This document shows, in pieces, positions 35,061-44,293 of a stretch of DNA of 64,000 nucleotides. The notes below the pieces were generated by a model. The model did not search any database and was not told where the DNA came from. It saw nothing but the letters and a program-made list of their open reading frames with translations. The stretch covers positions 806,001 to 870,000 of the forward strand of contig NZ_CANMBJ010000002.1 of the NCBI RefSeq assembly GCF_947496075.1, given 5' to 3'. The position numbers and the translations under genes were made by a program. The DNA comes from an uncultured Tateyamaria sp. Lineage in GTDB: Bacteria; Pseudomonadota; Alphaproteobacteria; Rhodobacterales; Rhodobacteraceae. The first letter of the stretch is position 1. The number at the start of each line of letters is the position of its first letter.

Positions 35061-36060
35061 AGCGGATCCTCGGGTCGAGCACGCCGTAGAGCACGTCGGC
35101 AATCAGGTTGAAGAGCACGATCAGGATCGCGAAGATAAAGGTCAGGGTCATCACCATCGGGATGTCGTTGGCAAAAAGTGCTGTCAGCAGCAGTTGCCCG
35201 ATCCCGTTCACCTTGAACACGTTCTCGGTGATGATGGCGCCACCGAAGATCGAAGGAACGCCAAGTGCGATCACGGTGATGACAGGGATCATCGAGTTCC
35301 GCAAAACGTGCTGCATGACGACAACACCTTCGCGCAGGCCCTTGGCCCGCGCCGTGCGCACGTAGTCCTGCCCGAGATTGTCGAGCATGGAAGACCGCAT
35401 GTAGCGACTGATCTGGGCCGTGGTCTGGAGCGCCAGCACCATCACGGGCATGACCATTTGCATGAACTGTACTTTGAAACTGGCCCAGTCGGTGACCACG
35501 TGCGTCGTGTCATAGATCGAGGGCAGCCAGCCCAGTTGTACCGAAAAGACCACGATCAGCAGGGGGCCGGTAAAGAAGGGTGGGATCGAAAAGCCGATCA
35601 TCGTGATGAACGTGCCGGACTGATCGAAAACGGAGTATTGCTTGTAGGCGGAGTAGATGCCGATGGGCAGGGCAATCAGGATACCGACGATATAGGACAG
35701 GCCAACCACCCAGAGCGTTTGCGGGATACGCTGCACCACGATGTCCATGACCGGGCTGCGGGTCTGCCAAGAGATCACGCGTTGCTTGCCTTCGGCGAAA
35801 GAGGTGCCGAACCAGTGGTCAAAAAGCACCTGCGGTTCGATCCAGAAAAACTGAACGATCCATTTCCAGTATTGGATATGGATGGGCTGACCGAGGCCAA
35901 GCGCTTCGCGCATCTTTTCTTTGACTTCGGGGGGAACGGTCAGCGGGACCTGCGCCATCGGGTCGCCCGGGGCGAGCTGCAACAGCAGGAAAATAACAAG
36001 GCTGATGAACAAAAGCGTCGGGATCGACAGGATCAACCGGCGGATTGTGAAGGTCAGCAT
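35053..36060 (-). CDS. Peptide ABC transporter permease, DppB type
   Basis: 335 residues from MLTFTIRRLILSIPTLLFIS. OppB/DppB-type: N-terminal membrane segment with the LQLAPGDPMAQ turn, EAA loop YVRTARAKGLREGVVVMQHVLRNSMIPVIT, and DVLYGVLDPRIRYD at the end. Compared with standard DppB a longer region follows the first segment (about residues 60-105). It starts 82 bases after the binding-protein stop and overlaps the next permease gene. Confidence 0.95.
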   Translation of the reverse strand: MLTFTIRRLILSIPTLLFISLVIFLLLQLAPGDPMAQVPLTVPPEVKEKMREALGLGQPIHIQYWKWIVQFFWIEPQVLFDHWFGTSFAEGKQRVISWQTRSPVMDIVVQRIPQTLWVVGLSYIVGILIALPIGIYSAYKQYSVFDQSGTFITMIGFSIPPFFTGPLLIVVFSVQLGWLPSIYDTTHVVTDWASFKVQFMQMVMPVMVLALQTTAQISRYMRSSMLDNLGQDYVRTARAKGLREGVVVMQHVLRNSMIPVITVIALGVPSIFGGAIITENVFKVNGIGQLLLTALFANDIPMVMTLTFIFAILIVLFNLIADVLYGVLDPRIRYD

Positions 36061-36142
36061 ATGAGGCCAATCCTTTTGCGGAGGTCTTTTTGTTATTGGT
36101 CAGAGAGCGGGGCGGGCGATATCGCCCACCCCGAAAATCTGA

Positions 36143-37846
36143 TCACTTGACGCGGTACCAGTCCGCAGTGTTCCAGATCTCGCTGTCCCAGACGTTCAGC
36201 TTTACGCCGCCCAGTGTATTCGAGTGGGCGGACACGCGGCCACGGTGCACAAGTGGCACAATGGTGAAGGTGTCTTTGGTAATCATGTTGTTCATCTTGA
36301 TCGCGATTTCGGCGCGTTTTTCGATGTCACCCGTGCGGGCCAGTTCATCGATCAGTGCGTCATATTCGGGATCGCAGAAACGGTTGATGTTCTCACCCTG
36401 CCATTGGCTTGCAGGACGTGGTTCGTTGCCACACCGGTAGGCCGCCAGGTATTGCTGGGGGTCGGTGCCGTTGAACGTGTTGGCGTACATTTCAACATCG
36501 GCATAGAACTTCTGGAACGTGTCGGGCGAACCCGGGTCACCGCCGAAGAACACGGAGGCGTCAAGGTTGCGCAGTTCCGTTTCCACGCCAATCTCTTCCC
36601 ACCATGCCTTGATCAGCGCCTGGAAGTCCTGACGCACGGCGTTTGTCGACGTTTGGTACAGGATCGACAATTCGACGCCGTCCTTGTCGCGGATGCCGTT
36701 GCCATTGCTGTCTACCCAGCCTGCTTCGTCCAGAAGCGCCTTGGCGCCATCAATGTCCTGTGTTGCACAATGCATGTCGCCGGAGGCAAACATGTCCGGT
36801 GCGGGAACGAGGTCACAGGTCACCTTGCCTGCTTTGCCATAACCCACCTCAACCAGAAGCGGACGGTCGATGGCCATGGACAGGGCCTGACGTACAGCCA
36901 TATCGCTCAGGAACGGGTGCGGTTCAGCCACGGTCGACCGCGTCTCTGCCGGCAGCGATGGGGACGGGTTCGTCAGGTTCATTTCGAGCCGCTCAACAAG
37001 CGGGCCAAATCCGGCGATGGCCTTGCCCTTGCCGCCTTCTTCCATCTTGGCAATGACGTCAGGGGCAAGTTGCAGGTTCCAGGCGTAGTCGAACTCGCCC
37101 GTTTCCAGTACGGCCCGGCCAGCAGCGGTTGCGTCACCGCCACCTTTGAACGTCACGCGTGCGAAAGCGGGTTTCGCTGGGTCGCGGTAGTTTTCGTTCG
37201 CGACCATGGTGATCACGTCGTTGGGACGGAAGTCTTCAACCTTGAAACCACCTGTGCCGATGGGATTGAAGTTTGCCTCGGTGCATTCGGGGGCCTTGGC
37301 GCCCAGGCATTCGGCGAATTGCGCTGCCTGGATGATCGGTGATTGGCCACCCACGAATGGGCCATACGGGTTGGGTTTTGGTTGGTTGAACGTGACCTTC
37401 ACGGTCAGATCGTCCAGTGCTTCGACATTCTCCACGCCATCGAAGAATGCCAGCTGCGCGCAGCCGCCTTCGGGGTGCATGCAGTACTCGGCGGTGAATT
37501 TCACGTCAGCCGAGGTGAACGGGGTGCCGTCAGACCAGGTGATGCCTTCCTTGATCTTCCAGGTGATGGTGGTGAGGTCTTCGCTCACGCCGCCGTTGCC
37601 GACAGTCGGGATTTCCGCAGCCAGCCAGGGTGTCAGGGCGCCGGTTTCGTCGTAACGGGCGAGGGGTTCGATGATCATGGAGGCGGATTCGATATCCTTG
37701 GTGCCGCCCGAAAGATACGGGTTCAGGATCGATGGCGCCTGCCAGTAGATGATCTTGAGTTCGCCATCCGAGCCACGCTCGGCAAAGGCTGCCGGGGCAA
37801 GTGCCACCGATGCCACAGCACCCATGAGAAGGGTTTTGAGGGTCAT
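36143..37846 (-). CDS. Family 5 extracellular solute-binding protein (peptide/amine ABC)
   Basis: 567 residues from MTLKTLLMGAVASVALAPAAFA, a signal peptide, with AAGGAG about 7 bases before the ATG. SBP_bac_5 family: IIYWQAPSILNPYLSGG, VTFNQPKPNPYGPFVG, DMAVRQALSMAIDRPLLVEVG. Several Cys residues lie in the mature protein. It binds the substrate in the periplasm; likely peptides or related compounds, given the M20 and argE genes nearby. First gene of the transporter on this strand, divergent from the ATPase. Confidence 0.93.
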   Translation of the reverse strand: MTLKTLLMGAVASVALAPAAFAERGSDGELKIIYWQAPSILNPYLSGGTKDIESASMIIEPLARYDETGALTPWLAAEIPTVGNGGVSEDLTTITWKIKEGITWSDGTPFTSADVKFTAEYCMHPEGGCAQLAFFDGVENVEALDDLTVKVTFNQPKPNPYGPFVGGQSPIIQAAQFAECLGAKAPECTEANFNPIGTGGFKVEDFRPNDVITMVANENYRDPAKPAFARVTFKGGGDATAAGRAVLETGEFDYAWNLQLAPDVIAKMEEGGKGKAIAGFGPLVERLEMNLTNPSPSLPAETRSTVAEPHPFLSDMAVRQALSMAIDRPLLVEVGYGKAGKVTCDLVPAPDMFASGDMHCATQDIDGAKALLDEAGWVDSNGNGIRDKDGVELSILYQTSTNAVRQDFQALIKAWWEEIGVETELRNLDASVFFGGDPGSPDTFQKFYADVEMYANTFNGTDPQQYLAAYRCGNEPRPASQWQGENINRFCDPEYDALIDELARTGDIEKRAEIAIKMNNMITKDTFTIVPLVHRGRVSAHSNTLGGVKLNVWDSEIWNTADWYRVK

Positions 37847-37951
37847 ATCATACTCCTTGTTGGACGGCAGGTTTGGCCTGCTCGTCAAATGCACGCCAAA
37901 CCCAGTATGGCGCAAATCCAGCTTGAGGGGAGGATACGTGTACGCGATAAC

Positions 37952-37973
37952 CTACGGTTTCCCCGTAGTTTTT
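37952..37973 (+). terminator. Terminator-like hairpin in a divergent promoter region
   Basis: CTACGG-TTTCC-CCGTAG followed by TTTTT, in the 293-base gap between the divergent binding protein and ATPase genes. On the plus strand it has the shape of a short rho-independent terminator upstream of the ATPase, which could be an attenuator in its leader; it may also be just a dyad. Confidence 0.35.
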
Positions 37974-38139
37974 ACTCTTGGCCCCCAAGCGACAGGCAAT
38001 ATCGAAACAGCTTTTGGGGAAATTGCAAGCGTTGCGTGCGGTCAACGATGAATTTCGTAGGTCTATGTTTGACAGTGCCCGTACCTTCGCCCACTCTTTG
38101 GAAAACCTGAGCCGAAAAGGCTCGATTGCGGGGATACGA

Positions 38140-39972
38140 ATGCTCGACCACACAGATACGTCGCCGATTGCCAACATTCAGAATCTGCGCGTGCAGTTTC
38201 AAACCAAGGACGGCCCTGTCCTCGGTGTCGAGGATGTATCGTTCGAGGTCCACGCCGGTGAAACAGTTTGTGTCGTTGGCGAATCCGGGTCCGGCAAGTC
38301 GGTGTCGTCGCTGTCACTGATGCGGCTTGTGGAGTTCGGTGGGGGCGAGATTGCAGGCGGTCGGCTACTGTTTGATCGCAAGGCAGCGGATGCCGTCGAT
38401 CTGGCCAACACGGATCAAAACCTGATGCGCACCATTCGCGGCAACGAGATTGGTATGATCTTTCAGGAGCCGATGACGGCGCTGAACCCCGTGTTCACCG
38501 TGGGGCGTCAGCTGACCGAAGGTTTGCGCCTGCACAAAGGCTTGAACAAGGCGCAGGCTGAAGAACGTGCCCTGTCGCTCTTGCAGCAGGTGCGCATTCC
38601 GGAACCTGCCCGCCGGATGAAGCAATACCCGCACGAAATGTCGGGCGGGATGCGGCAGCGTGTCGTGATTGCTATGGCGCTGGCGTGTGAGCCGCGTTTG
38701 CTGATCGCGGACGAGCCGACGACTGCATTGGATGTTACGATCCAGGCGGAAATTCTGGCCCTCATGGACCGGTTGAAGCGCGAAACCGGCACGGCGGTGA
38801 TGTTTATCACCCACGACATGGCCGTCGTCGCGCAGATGGCGGATCGTGTCGTTGTCATGTTCCGCGGCAACAAGGTCGAGGAAGGCCCGGTCGCCGAGAT
38901 TTTTGAGAACCCGCAGCACCCTTACACCAAGGCATTGCTGGCCGCCGTGCCCAAGTTGGGCGAGATGCGAGGCAAGACCTATCCCGAGCCGATGAAGCTT
39001 TTGGGCCGGTCGCAGGGTGAAATCGCCCCGATCCCCGGCACCGATGAAAAGCTGCTGGAAGTGCGTAACCTGACCACGCGTTTTCCGGTCAAGGGTGGGT
39101 TTTTCCGGCGCACAGTGGCGAACGTGCACGCTGTCGAGGATGTGTCCTTTACCATCAACAAGGGCCAAACCCTGAGCTTGGTTGGGGAATCGGGCTGTGG
39201 CAAATCGTCAGCGGGTCGGTCGATCCTGCGTTTGGTCGAGCCGCAATCGGGGCATATCGTACTGGATGGCACCGATATCATGGCGCTGAATGATCGCGAT
39301 TTGCGCGAAGCGCGGCGTGACATGCAGATGATCTTTCAGGATCCGTTTGCGTCCCTGAATCCGCAAATGCAATTGGCCGACCAGGTGGCCGAACCGATGC
39401 ACAATTTCGGCATGTTCAAGGGCGACGAAGGCACCAAGCGTGTTGAAATGCTCTTTGACCGGGTGGAACTGCCACGCAGCTTCATGCGCCGGTATCCGCA
39501 CGAACTCTCTGGAGGTCAGCGGCAACGTGTCGCCATCGCCCGTGCGCTGGCGTTGAACCCCAAGCTGATCATCGCGGATGAGGCCGTTTCAGCGTTAGAC
39601 GTGTCCGTTCAGGCGCAGGTTTTGAACCTGATGATGGAGTTGCAGGCAGAGTTGGGACTTTCCTTTCTATTCATCAGCCATGACATGGCGGTGGTTGAAC
39701 GGGTCAGCCACCATGTGGGCGTCATGTATCTGGGCCGCATCGTCGAAATGGGACCGCGCGCCCGTGTCTTTGAAAACCCGCAGCACGCCTATACTCAAGC
39801 CTTGATGAAGGCCGTGCCGATTGCTGATCCGCGCCAGCGCAAGGCCGAGAAAGACCTGAATTTCAAGCCGATCCCATCACCCATTCATCCGGTCGATTAT
39901 GATCCTGCGCCATCCGAGTATAGCGAGGTTGAGCCGGGCCATTTCGTCCTGACGACAGACAGCGGTTACTGA
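38140..39972 (+). CDS. ABC transporter ATP-binding protein, fused double-domain (GsiA/DppDF type)
   Basis: 610 residues from MLDHTDTSPIANIQNLRV. Two ABC ATPase domains in one chain. First: Walker A GESGSGKS, signature MSGGMRQRV, Walker B LLIADEPTTALD. Second: GESGCGKSS, signature LSGGQRQRV, Walker B LIIADEAVSALD (Ala-Val in place of the usual Pro-Thr). Each half has the peptide-transporter tail (ENPQHPYTKALLAAVP, ENPQHAYTQALMKAVP). It powers the importer encoded on the other strand. Confidence 0.94.
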   Translation: MLDHTDTSPIANIQNLRVQFQTKDGPVLGVEDVSFEVHAGETVCVVGESGSGKSVSSLSLMRLVEFGGGEIAGGRLLFDRKAADAVDLANTDQNLMRTIRGNEIGMIFQEPMTALNPVFTVGRQLTEGLRLHKGLNKAQAEERALSLLQQVRIPEPARRMKQYPHEMSGGMRQRVVIAMALACEPRLLIADEPTTALDVTIQAEILALMDRLKRETGTAVMFITHDMAVVAQMADRVVVMFRGNKVEEGPVAEIFENPQHPYTKALLAAVPKLGEMRGKTYPEPMKLLGRSQGEIAPIPGTDEKLLEVRNLTTRFPVKGGFFRRTVANVHAVEDVSFTINKGQTLSLVGESGCGKSSAGRSILRLVEPQSGHIVLDGTDIMALNDRDLREARRDMQMIFQDPFASLNPQMQLADQVAEPMHNFGMFKGDEGTKRVEMLFDRVELPRSFMRRYPHELSGGQRQRVAIARALALNPKLIIADEAVSALDVSVQAQVLNLMMELQAELGLSFLFISHDMAVVERVSHHVGVMYLGRIVEMGPRARVFENPQHAYTQALMKAVPIADPRQRKAEKDLNFKPIPSPIHPVDYDPAPSEYSEVEPGHFVLTTDSGY

Positions 39973-40418
39973 TCGCGGAGGAACTGCGCCGCATCGGCAT
40001 CCAAATCGGAACGTGACCGTAATGGCACGGCATCGTGGGCAATGCGCAGTCCCGCGTCTGTTTGGACGATGTGCTTTGCCGAGACGATGTCACTGCTTTC
40101 CTGTAGGGGCACAACGTTGAGATGTGCATGTGCAACCCCGAACCCATGCACCACGTATCCAACCCGTTTGGGCGCGAAGACCTGCATCATCCGCCGTCCC
40201 AACCGTTGGCCTGTCACCATGATGTGCGCCGCCAGATCGTCGGACAGGTCGGTGAAATGATCGATGTGCTGCAGCGGGATCACCATGAACTCGCCCGGAT
40301 GTAGTGGGCGAAGGTTCATGAAGGCCATGCATTGATCATCGCGGTGCACGACGCTTGCGGGCGCATGACCTGCTATGATGGCGCAAAATATGCAGGTGGT
40401 GCTGTTGTGATCGGCCAA
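39966..40418 (-). CDS. HIT family protein
   Basis: 150 residues. The HIT motif is present as H97-A-H99-L-N101-V-V; the catalytic middle His (His99) remains, but the third His of HxHxHxx is Asn101. The rest (CIFCAIIAG, VVHRDDQCMAFMNLRPLHPGEFMVIPLQH) is typical. Likely a nucleotide hydrolase or transferase, with altered metal or nucleotide contact. Its stop overlaps the ATPase stop tail-to-tail. Confidence 0.92.
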   Translation of the reverse strand: MADHNSTTCIFCAIIAGHAPASVVHRDDQCMAFMNLRPLHPGEFMVIPLQHIDHFTDLSDDLAAHIMVTGQRLGRRMMQVFAPKRVGYVVHGFGVAHAHLNVVPLQESSDIVSAKHIVQTDAGLRIAHDAVPLRSRSDLDADAAQFLRDQ

Positions 40419-40501
40419 TTCCTTGGCTCAAGTCCGGAGTTCTTGCACTGGCGATAGGTCAGCACTACGCCTAGGCTGAACGCGCATCAAACGGGATCCA
40501 A

Positions 40502-41662
40502 ATGACACGCAGAATGACGCCGCTTGAGCTGATGACCAAGCTCATCAGTTTTCCGACAGTGAGCCGCGACACCAACTTGCCCTTGGTGGATTGGGTCGAG
40601 GGGTATCTGAACGACCACGGCATTTCGGCGCATCGGTATTATCACCCGGAGGAGCCCAAGGCGGCCCTTTACGCCCATGTCGGTCCCGAGGTTGAAGGGG
40701 CTGTTGTTCTGTCCGGCCACACGGATGTCGTGCCTGTGGATGGGCAGCCCTGGGACACTGATCCGTTTGTGGTGACCGAAAAGGACGGAAAGTATTTCGG
40801 ACGAGGCACATGCGACATGAAAGGGTTCGATGCGCTTGCCCTTTGGGCGCTGGTGGAGGCGCATTATGCGCGTGTAAAAACACCTTTGCAGCTGGCGCTA
40901 AGCTTCGATGAGGAGATCGGGTGTTTGGGTGCACCACCGATGATCAAGGCCATGCAAGGTGTTGTGCCCAAGGGTGGTCCGGTCATCGTCGGCGAACCTT
41001 CGATGATGAAAGCCGTGACAGGCCACAAGGGCGGGCAGGGGTTTGACACGCATGTGGTGGGCTTCGAAGTGCATTCGTCCCTGCTTCCCCAAGGGGTAAG
41101 CGCGATCCTTGAGGGTGCAAAGATCATCGACTTTGCCAACCAGCGGAATGCCGAGAACATGGCGGCTGAACCTTCGACGCTGGCGGCTATGTTCGACCCG
41201 CCCTTTACAACGTGGCATGTCGGGCAGGTACACGGCGGAACGGCGCACAATATCACGGCCAAGGACTGTCACTTCGCGATGGATTTTCGCGCAGTCCCGG
41301 GGGATGACTTGGTTGCCCTGAAAGAGGGTTATCTGGCCCATGTTGCAGAGATTGAAAAAGGGATGAAAGCCATACATCCCGAGACCCGGGTCGAGATCGA
41401 AACCCGGTTTGATGTGCCGCCATTGAAACCGGAAGAGGACGGTGAAGCCGAGGGACTTGCACGCGCCATTACAGGCGACAATGGCACCCATGTGGTCAGC
41501 TACGGAACCGAGGCTGGGCAGTTCCAGGCAGCCGGTTACTCTGCGGTGGTCTGTGGACCGGGCGACATTGCGCAGGCGCACCAGCCCAACGAGTTTATCA
41601 CTATCGCCCAGTTCGAAGCCGGGCACGCATTCATGCGTGATCTGGTGGCGCGCCTTGCTTAG
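40502..41662 (+). CDS. argE: Acetylornithine deacetylase
   Basis: 386 residues from MTRRMTPLELMTKLISFPTVSRDTN. M20A metallopeptidase family: GHTDVVPVD (His and Asp), GRGTCDMKGF, LSFDEEIGCLG (catalytic Glu pair), PVIVGEPS and a late His in AHQPNEFI. Removes the acetyl group from N-acetylornithine or a similar N-acyl amino acid. Together with the downstream M20 pair it makes an amino-acid deacylation module. Confidence 0.94.
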   Translation: MTRRMTPLELMTKLISFPTVSRDTNLPLVDWVEGYLNDHGISAHRYYHPEEPKAALYAHVGPEVEGAVVLSGHTDVVPVDGQPWDTDPFVVTEKDGKYFGRGTCDMKGFDALALWALVEAHYARVKTPLQLALSFDEEIGCLGAPPMIKAMQGVVPKGGPVIVGEPSMMKAVTGHKGGQGFDTHVVGFEVHSSLLPQGVSAILEGAKIIDFANQRNAENMAAEPSTLAAMFDPPFTTWHVGQVHGGTAHNITAKDCHFAMDFRAVPGDDLVALKEGYLAHVAEIEKGMKAIHPETRVEIETRFDVPPLKPEEDGEAEGLARAITGDNGTHVVSYGTEAGQFQAAGYSAVVCGPGDIAQAHQPNEFITIAQFEAGHAFMRDLVARLA

Positions 41663-41752
41663 GGCACGGGGACACAAGGCGCGAAACGGTCCGGAGCCTG
41701 TGCAGTGTTGTCTTTGGCGAATGAAACCTGGTGCAACACCTATCGGTTTGGC

Positions 41753-43099
41753 ATGACCGGTTTCCCTATCGACGATGCAACCCCCGTGACCTGGCCCGGC
41801 CCACCGCCGGAAGAGACAGATGTGGTGGTGATTGGCGGCGGTGTCATCGGCGTCTGCACTGCCTTGTATCTGGCTGAATCCGGACAACGAGTCGTTCTTT
41901 TGGAAAAGGGCCGCATTGCCGGGGAACAGTCCAGCCGCAATTGGGGGTGGATTCGTCAGCAGGGGCGCGATCCGGACGAATTGCCCATCATGGTCGAGGC
42001 CAACCGCCTGTGGCGCGATCTGGCCCAGCGAACCAATGTCGATATCGGTCTGACGCAAGGTGGGGTGACTTACCTGGCGAAAACGGATGCCGAAATGGCG
42101 CGCTATTCCGATTGGATACACCACGCCGCAGCGCATGATGTGGATAGCCGCCTGCTGCGCGCAGGCGAAGTGGCCGACCTTATCCCAGGGATGTCGCGGG
42201 GCTATGCTGGCGCGCTCTATACCGCATCTGACATGCGGGCCGAACCTTGGGTGGCCGTGCCAGCGCTGGCGGGCGTTGCCGCGCGTGCAGGTGCAACCAT
42301 TGTTGAGAACTGCGCGGTTCGGGCACTCGATATACAGGCGGGTCGCGTTGCGGGGGTTGTCACCGAACAGTGTCGGATCGCAGCGCATGAAGTGGTCCTT
42401 GCGGGGGGCGCCTGGTCCGCATTGCTGCTTCGCCGTCACGGTATTGCGTTACCGCAGCTGTCGGTGCGTGCGACTGTTGCCGCCACTGATCCACTGCCGA
42501 TGGTATTTCCCGGCGGTGCTGCTGATGACGGGATTGCATTCCGACCGCGCAAGGATGGGGGCTATTCCCTTGCTGCAGGTGGGTTTCACGAATTGTTCGT
42601 TGGGCCGGATGCGTTTCGGGCCCTGCCGAAATACCTGGCACAATTGCGCGCCGATCCGTTCGGCACGCGGTTCCTGCCAGCCGCACCGCGTGGGTATCCC
42701 GATGCGTGGTCAACGCCGCGCCGTTGGGATGCCGATGGTCCAAGCCCGTTCGAAACGATGCGCATTCTCAACCCGGCACCCAATCGCCGCAAGGTTGCGC
42801 AATTGACCAGCAGGTTTCACGCGCTGTTCCCCGATATTGGCCCCGTGCGGATCAAGACCGCATGGTCGGGCATGATTGACACCATGCCCGACGTAGTTCC
42901 GGTCGTGGATCGGGTGGCTGCATTGCCCGGGCTGACAATTGGCACAGGGATGAGTGGTCATGGTTTCGGTATTGGACCGGGTATGGGAAAGGTGTTGGCC
43001 GCTCTGGTCATGGGCGACGATCCGGGTCATGATCTGACACGGTTCCGCCTGAGCCGTTTTTCCGATGGCAGCAAGATGCGCCTCGGCCCATCTGTCTGA
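41753..43099 (+). CDS. FAD-dependent oxidoreductase, DAO family
   Basis: 448 residues from MTGFPIDDATPVTWPG. Dinucleotide fold VVVIGGGVIGVCTALYLAESGQRVVLLEKG, then SSRNWGWIRQQGRDPDELP, a region characteristic of DAO-type amino-acid or glycine/sarcosine oxidases, and the closing GTGMSGHGFGIGPGMGKVLA. The ribosome-binding site is weak; an upstream GTG at 41705 is possible. It probably oxidises an amine or amino acid released or imported in this locus. Confidence 0.9.
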   Translation: MTGFPIDDATPVTWPGPPPEETDVVVIGGGVIGVCTALYLAESGQRVVLLEKGRIAGEQSSRNWGWIRQQGRDPDELPIMVEANRLWRDLAQRTNVDIGLTQGGVTYLAKTDAEMARYSDWIHHAAAHDVDSRLLRAGEVADLIPGMSRGYAGALYTASDMRAEPWVAVPALAGVAARAGATIVENCAVRALDIQAGRVAGVVTEQCRIAAHEVVLAGGAWSALLLRRHGIALPQLSVRATVAATDPLPMVFPGGAADDGIAFRPRKDGGYSLAAGGFHELFVGPDAFRALPKYLAQLRADPFGTRFLPAAPRGYPDAWSTPRRWDADGPSPFETMRILNPAPNRRKVAQLTSRFHALFPDIGPVRIKTAWSGMIDTMPDVVPVVDRVAALPGLTIGTGMSGHGFGIGPGMGKVLAALVMGDDPGHDLTRFRLSRFSDGSKMRLGPSV

Positions 43100-43111
43100 C
43101 AGGATCACACT

Positions 43112-44278
43112 ATGCCCATCAAGAATCGCCTTGCTGAGACCCACGCTGAGATCACGGGCTGGCGTCGCCACCTGCACGCGCATCCGGAACTGGATTTCGA
43201 CGTGCATGAAACGGCGGCTTTCGTTGTGGAACGGCTGCGAGACTTCGGTGTTGACGACATCACAACGGGCATCGGCAAGACCGGCGTGGTTGCAGTCATC
43301 AAGGGCCGTACGGACACGAAGGGTCGCGTCGTTGGTCTGCGCGCCGATATGGATGCACTTCCGATCGAAGAAGCAACCGGGCTTGACTACGCGTCGAAGC
43401 ACCCGGGCAAGATGCATGCTTGCGGCCATGACGGGCACACGTCGATCCTGCTCGGGGCAGCGCAATATCTGGCTGAGACGCGGAACTTTGACGGCACGGT
43501 TGTGCTCGCCTTCCAACCTGCCGAGGAAGGTGGCGGCGGGGGGCGCGAGATGGTCAATGACGGGCTGATTGATCGCTGGGGCATTCAGGAAGTGTATGGT
43601 CTGCACAACATGCCGGGTCTGCCCACGGGCAGCTTTGCCATTCGGCCCGGGGCTTTGCTGGCCTCCGCCGATGAATTCGAGGTCACGGTAACGGGCAAAG
43701 GCGGCCACGCCGCCGCGCCACACCAGTCCATCGACCCCAACGTGGCGGCGGCCCATATCATCCTTGGCTTGCAAAGTATTGCGAGCCGGAACGTGGACCC
43801 GCTCGCCTCGGCCGTTGTGTCGGTGTGCGCGCTGCATTCCGACATCGACACGCACAACATCATCCCACAGGTCACACGGATGACCGGTACGGTTCGCGCA
43901 CTGGACTCAGAGGTGAGGGATTTCGTGGAAGAGCGGGTGACCGAGATCGTAACCGCCACAGCTCAAGCCTACCAATGTGAAGCCAAGGTGGACTACACCG
44001 TTGGGTATCCTGTGACCATTAACCATGATGAACATACAGAATATGCGGCGGCGGCTGCCCGCGCCGTGGCCGGGGACGTAATTACCGATATCCCGCCCAT
44101 CATGGCAGCCGAGGATTTCTCGTTCATGTTAAATGCCTGTCCCGGTGCCTATATCATGCTGGGGAATGGAGATGGGCCGATGGTGCATCACCCCGAATAT
44201 CAATTCGATGACGAAGCTATTCCCGCAGGCGCCAGCTGGTTCGTGGAACTGGTCGAACAACGTATGCCTGCGCAGTAA
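43112..44278 (+). CDS. M20 amidohydrolase (hippurate hydrolase type), copy 1
   Basis: 388 residues from MPIKNRLAETHAEITGWRRHLHAHPEL. M20D carboxypeptidase/amidohydrolase: RRHLHAHPEL, GLRADMDALP, MHACGHDGHTS (metal ligands), FQPAEEGGGGGREM, GTGKGGHAAAPHQSIDP dimerisation domain and MAAEDFSFML near the end. Likely cleaves N-acyl amino acids such as hippurate. Same length and same layout as the next gene. Confidence 0.94.
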   Translation: MPIKNRLAETHAEITGWRRHLHAHPELDFDVHETAAFVVERLRDFGVDDITTGIGKTGVVAVIKGRTDTKGRVVGLRADMDALPIEEATGLDYASKHPGKMHACGHDGHTSILLGAAQYLAETRNFDGTVVLAFQPAEEGGGGGREMVNDGLIDRWGIQEVYGLHNMPGLPTGSFAIRPGALLASADEFEVTVTGKGGHAAAPHQSIDPNVAAAHIILGLQSIASRNVDPLASAVVSVCALHSDIDTHNIIPQVTRMTGTVRALDSEVRDFVEERVTEIVTATAQAYQCEAKVDYTVGYPVTINHDEHTEYAAAAARAVAGDVITDIPPIMAAEDFSFMLNACPGAYIMLGNGDGPMVHHPEYQFDDEAIPAGASWFVELVEQRMPAQ

Positions 44279-44293
44279 ACAAAGGACGCATGA

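Noticed and set aside
40898..42439. 513-residue minus-strand open frame
   Set aside because: Shadow of argE and the DAO oxidase, which carry motifs on the plus strand. Composition is Arg/His/Cys rich, as for antisense of GC-rich coding DNA.
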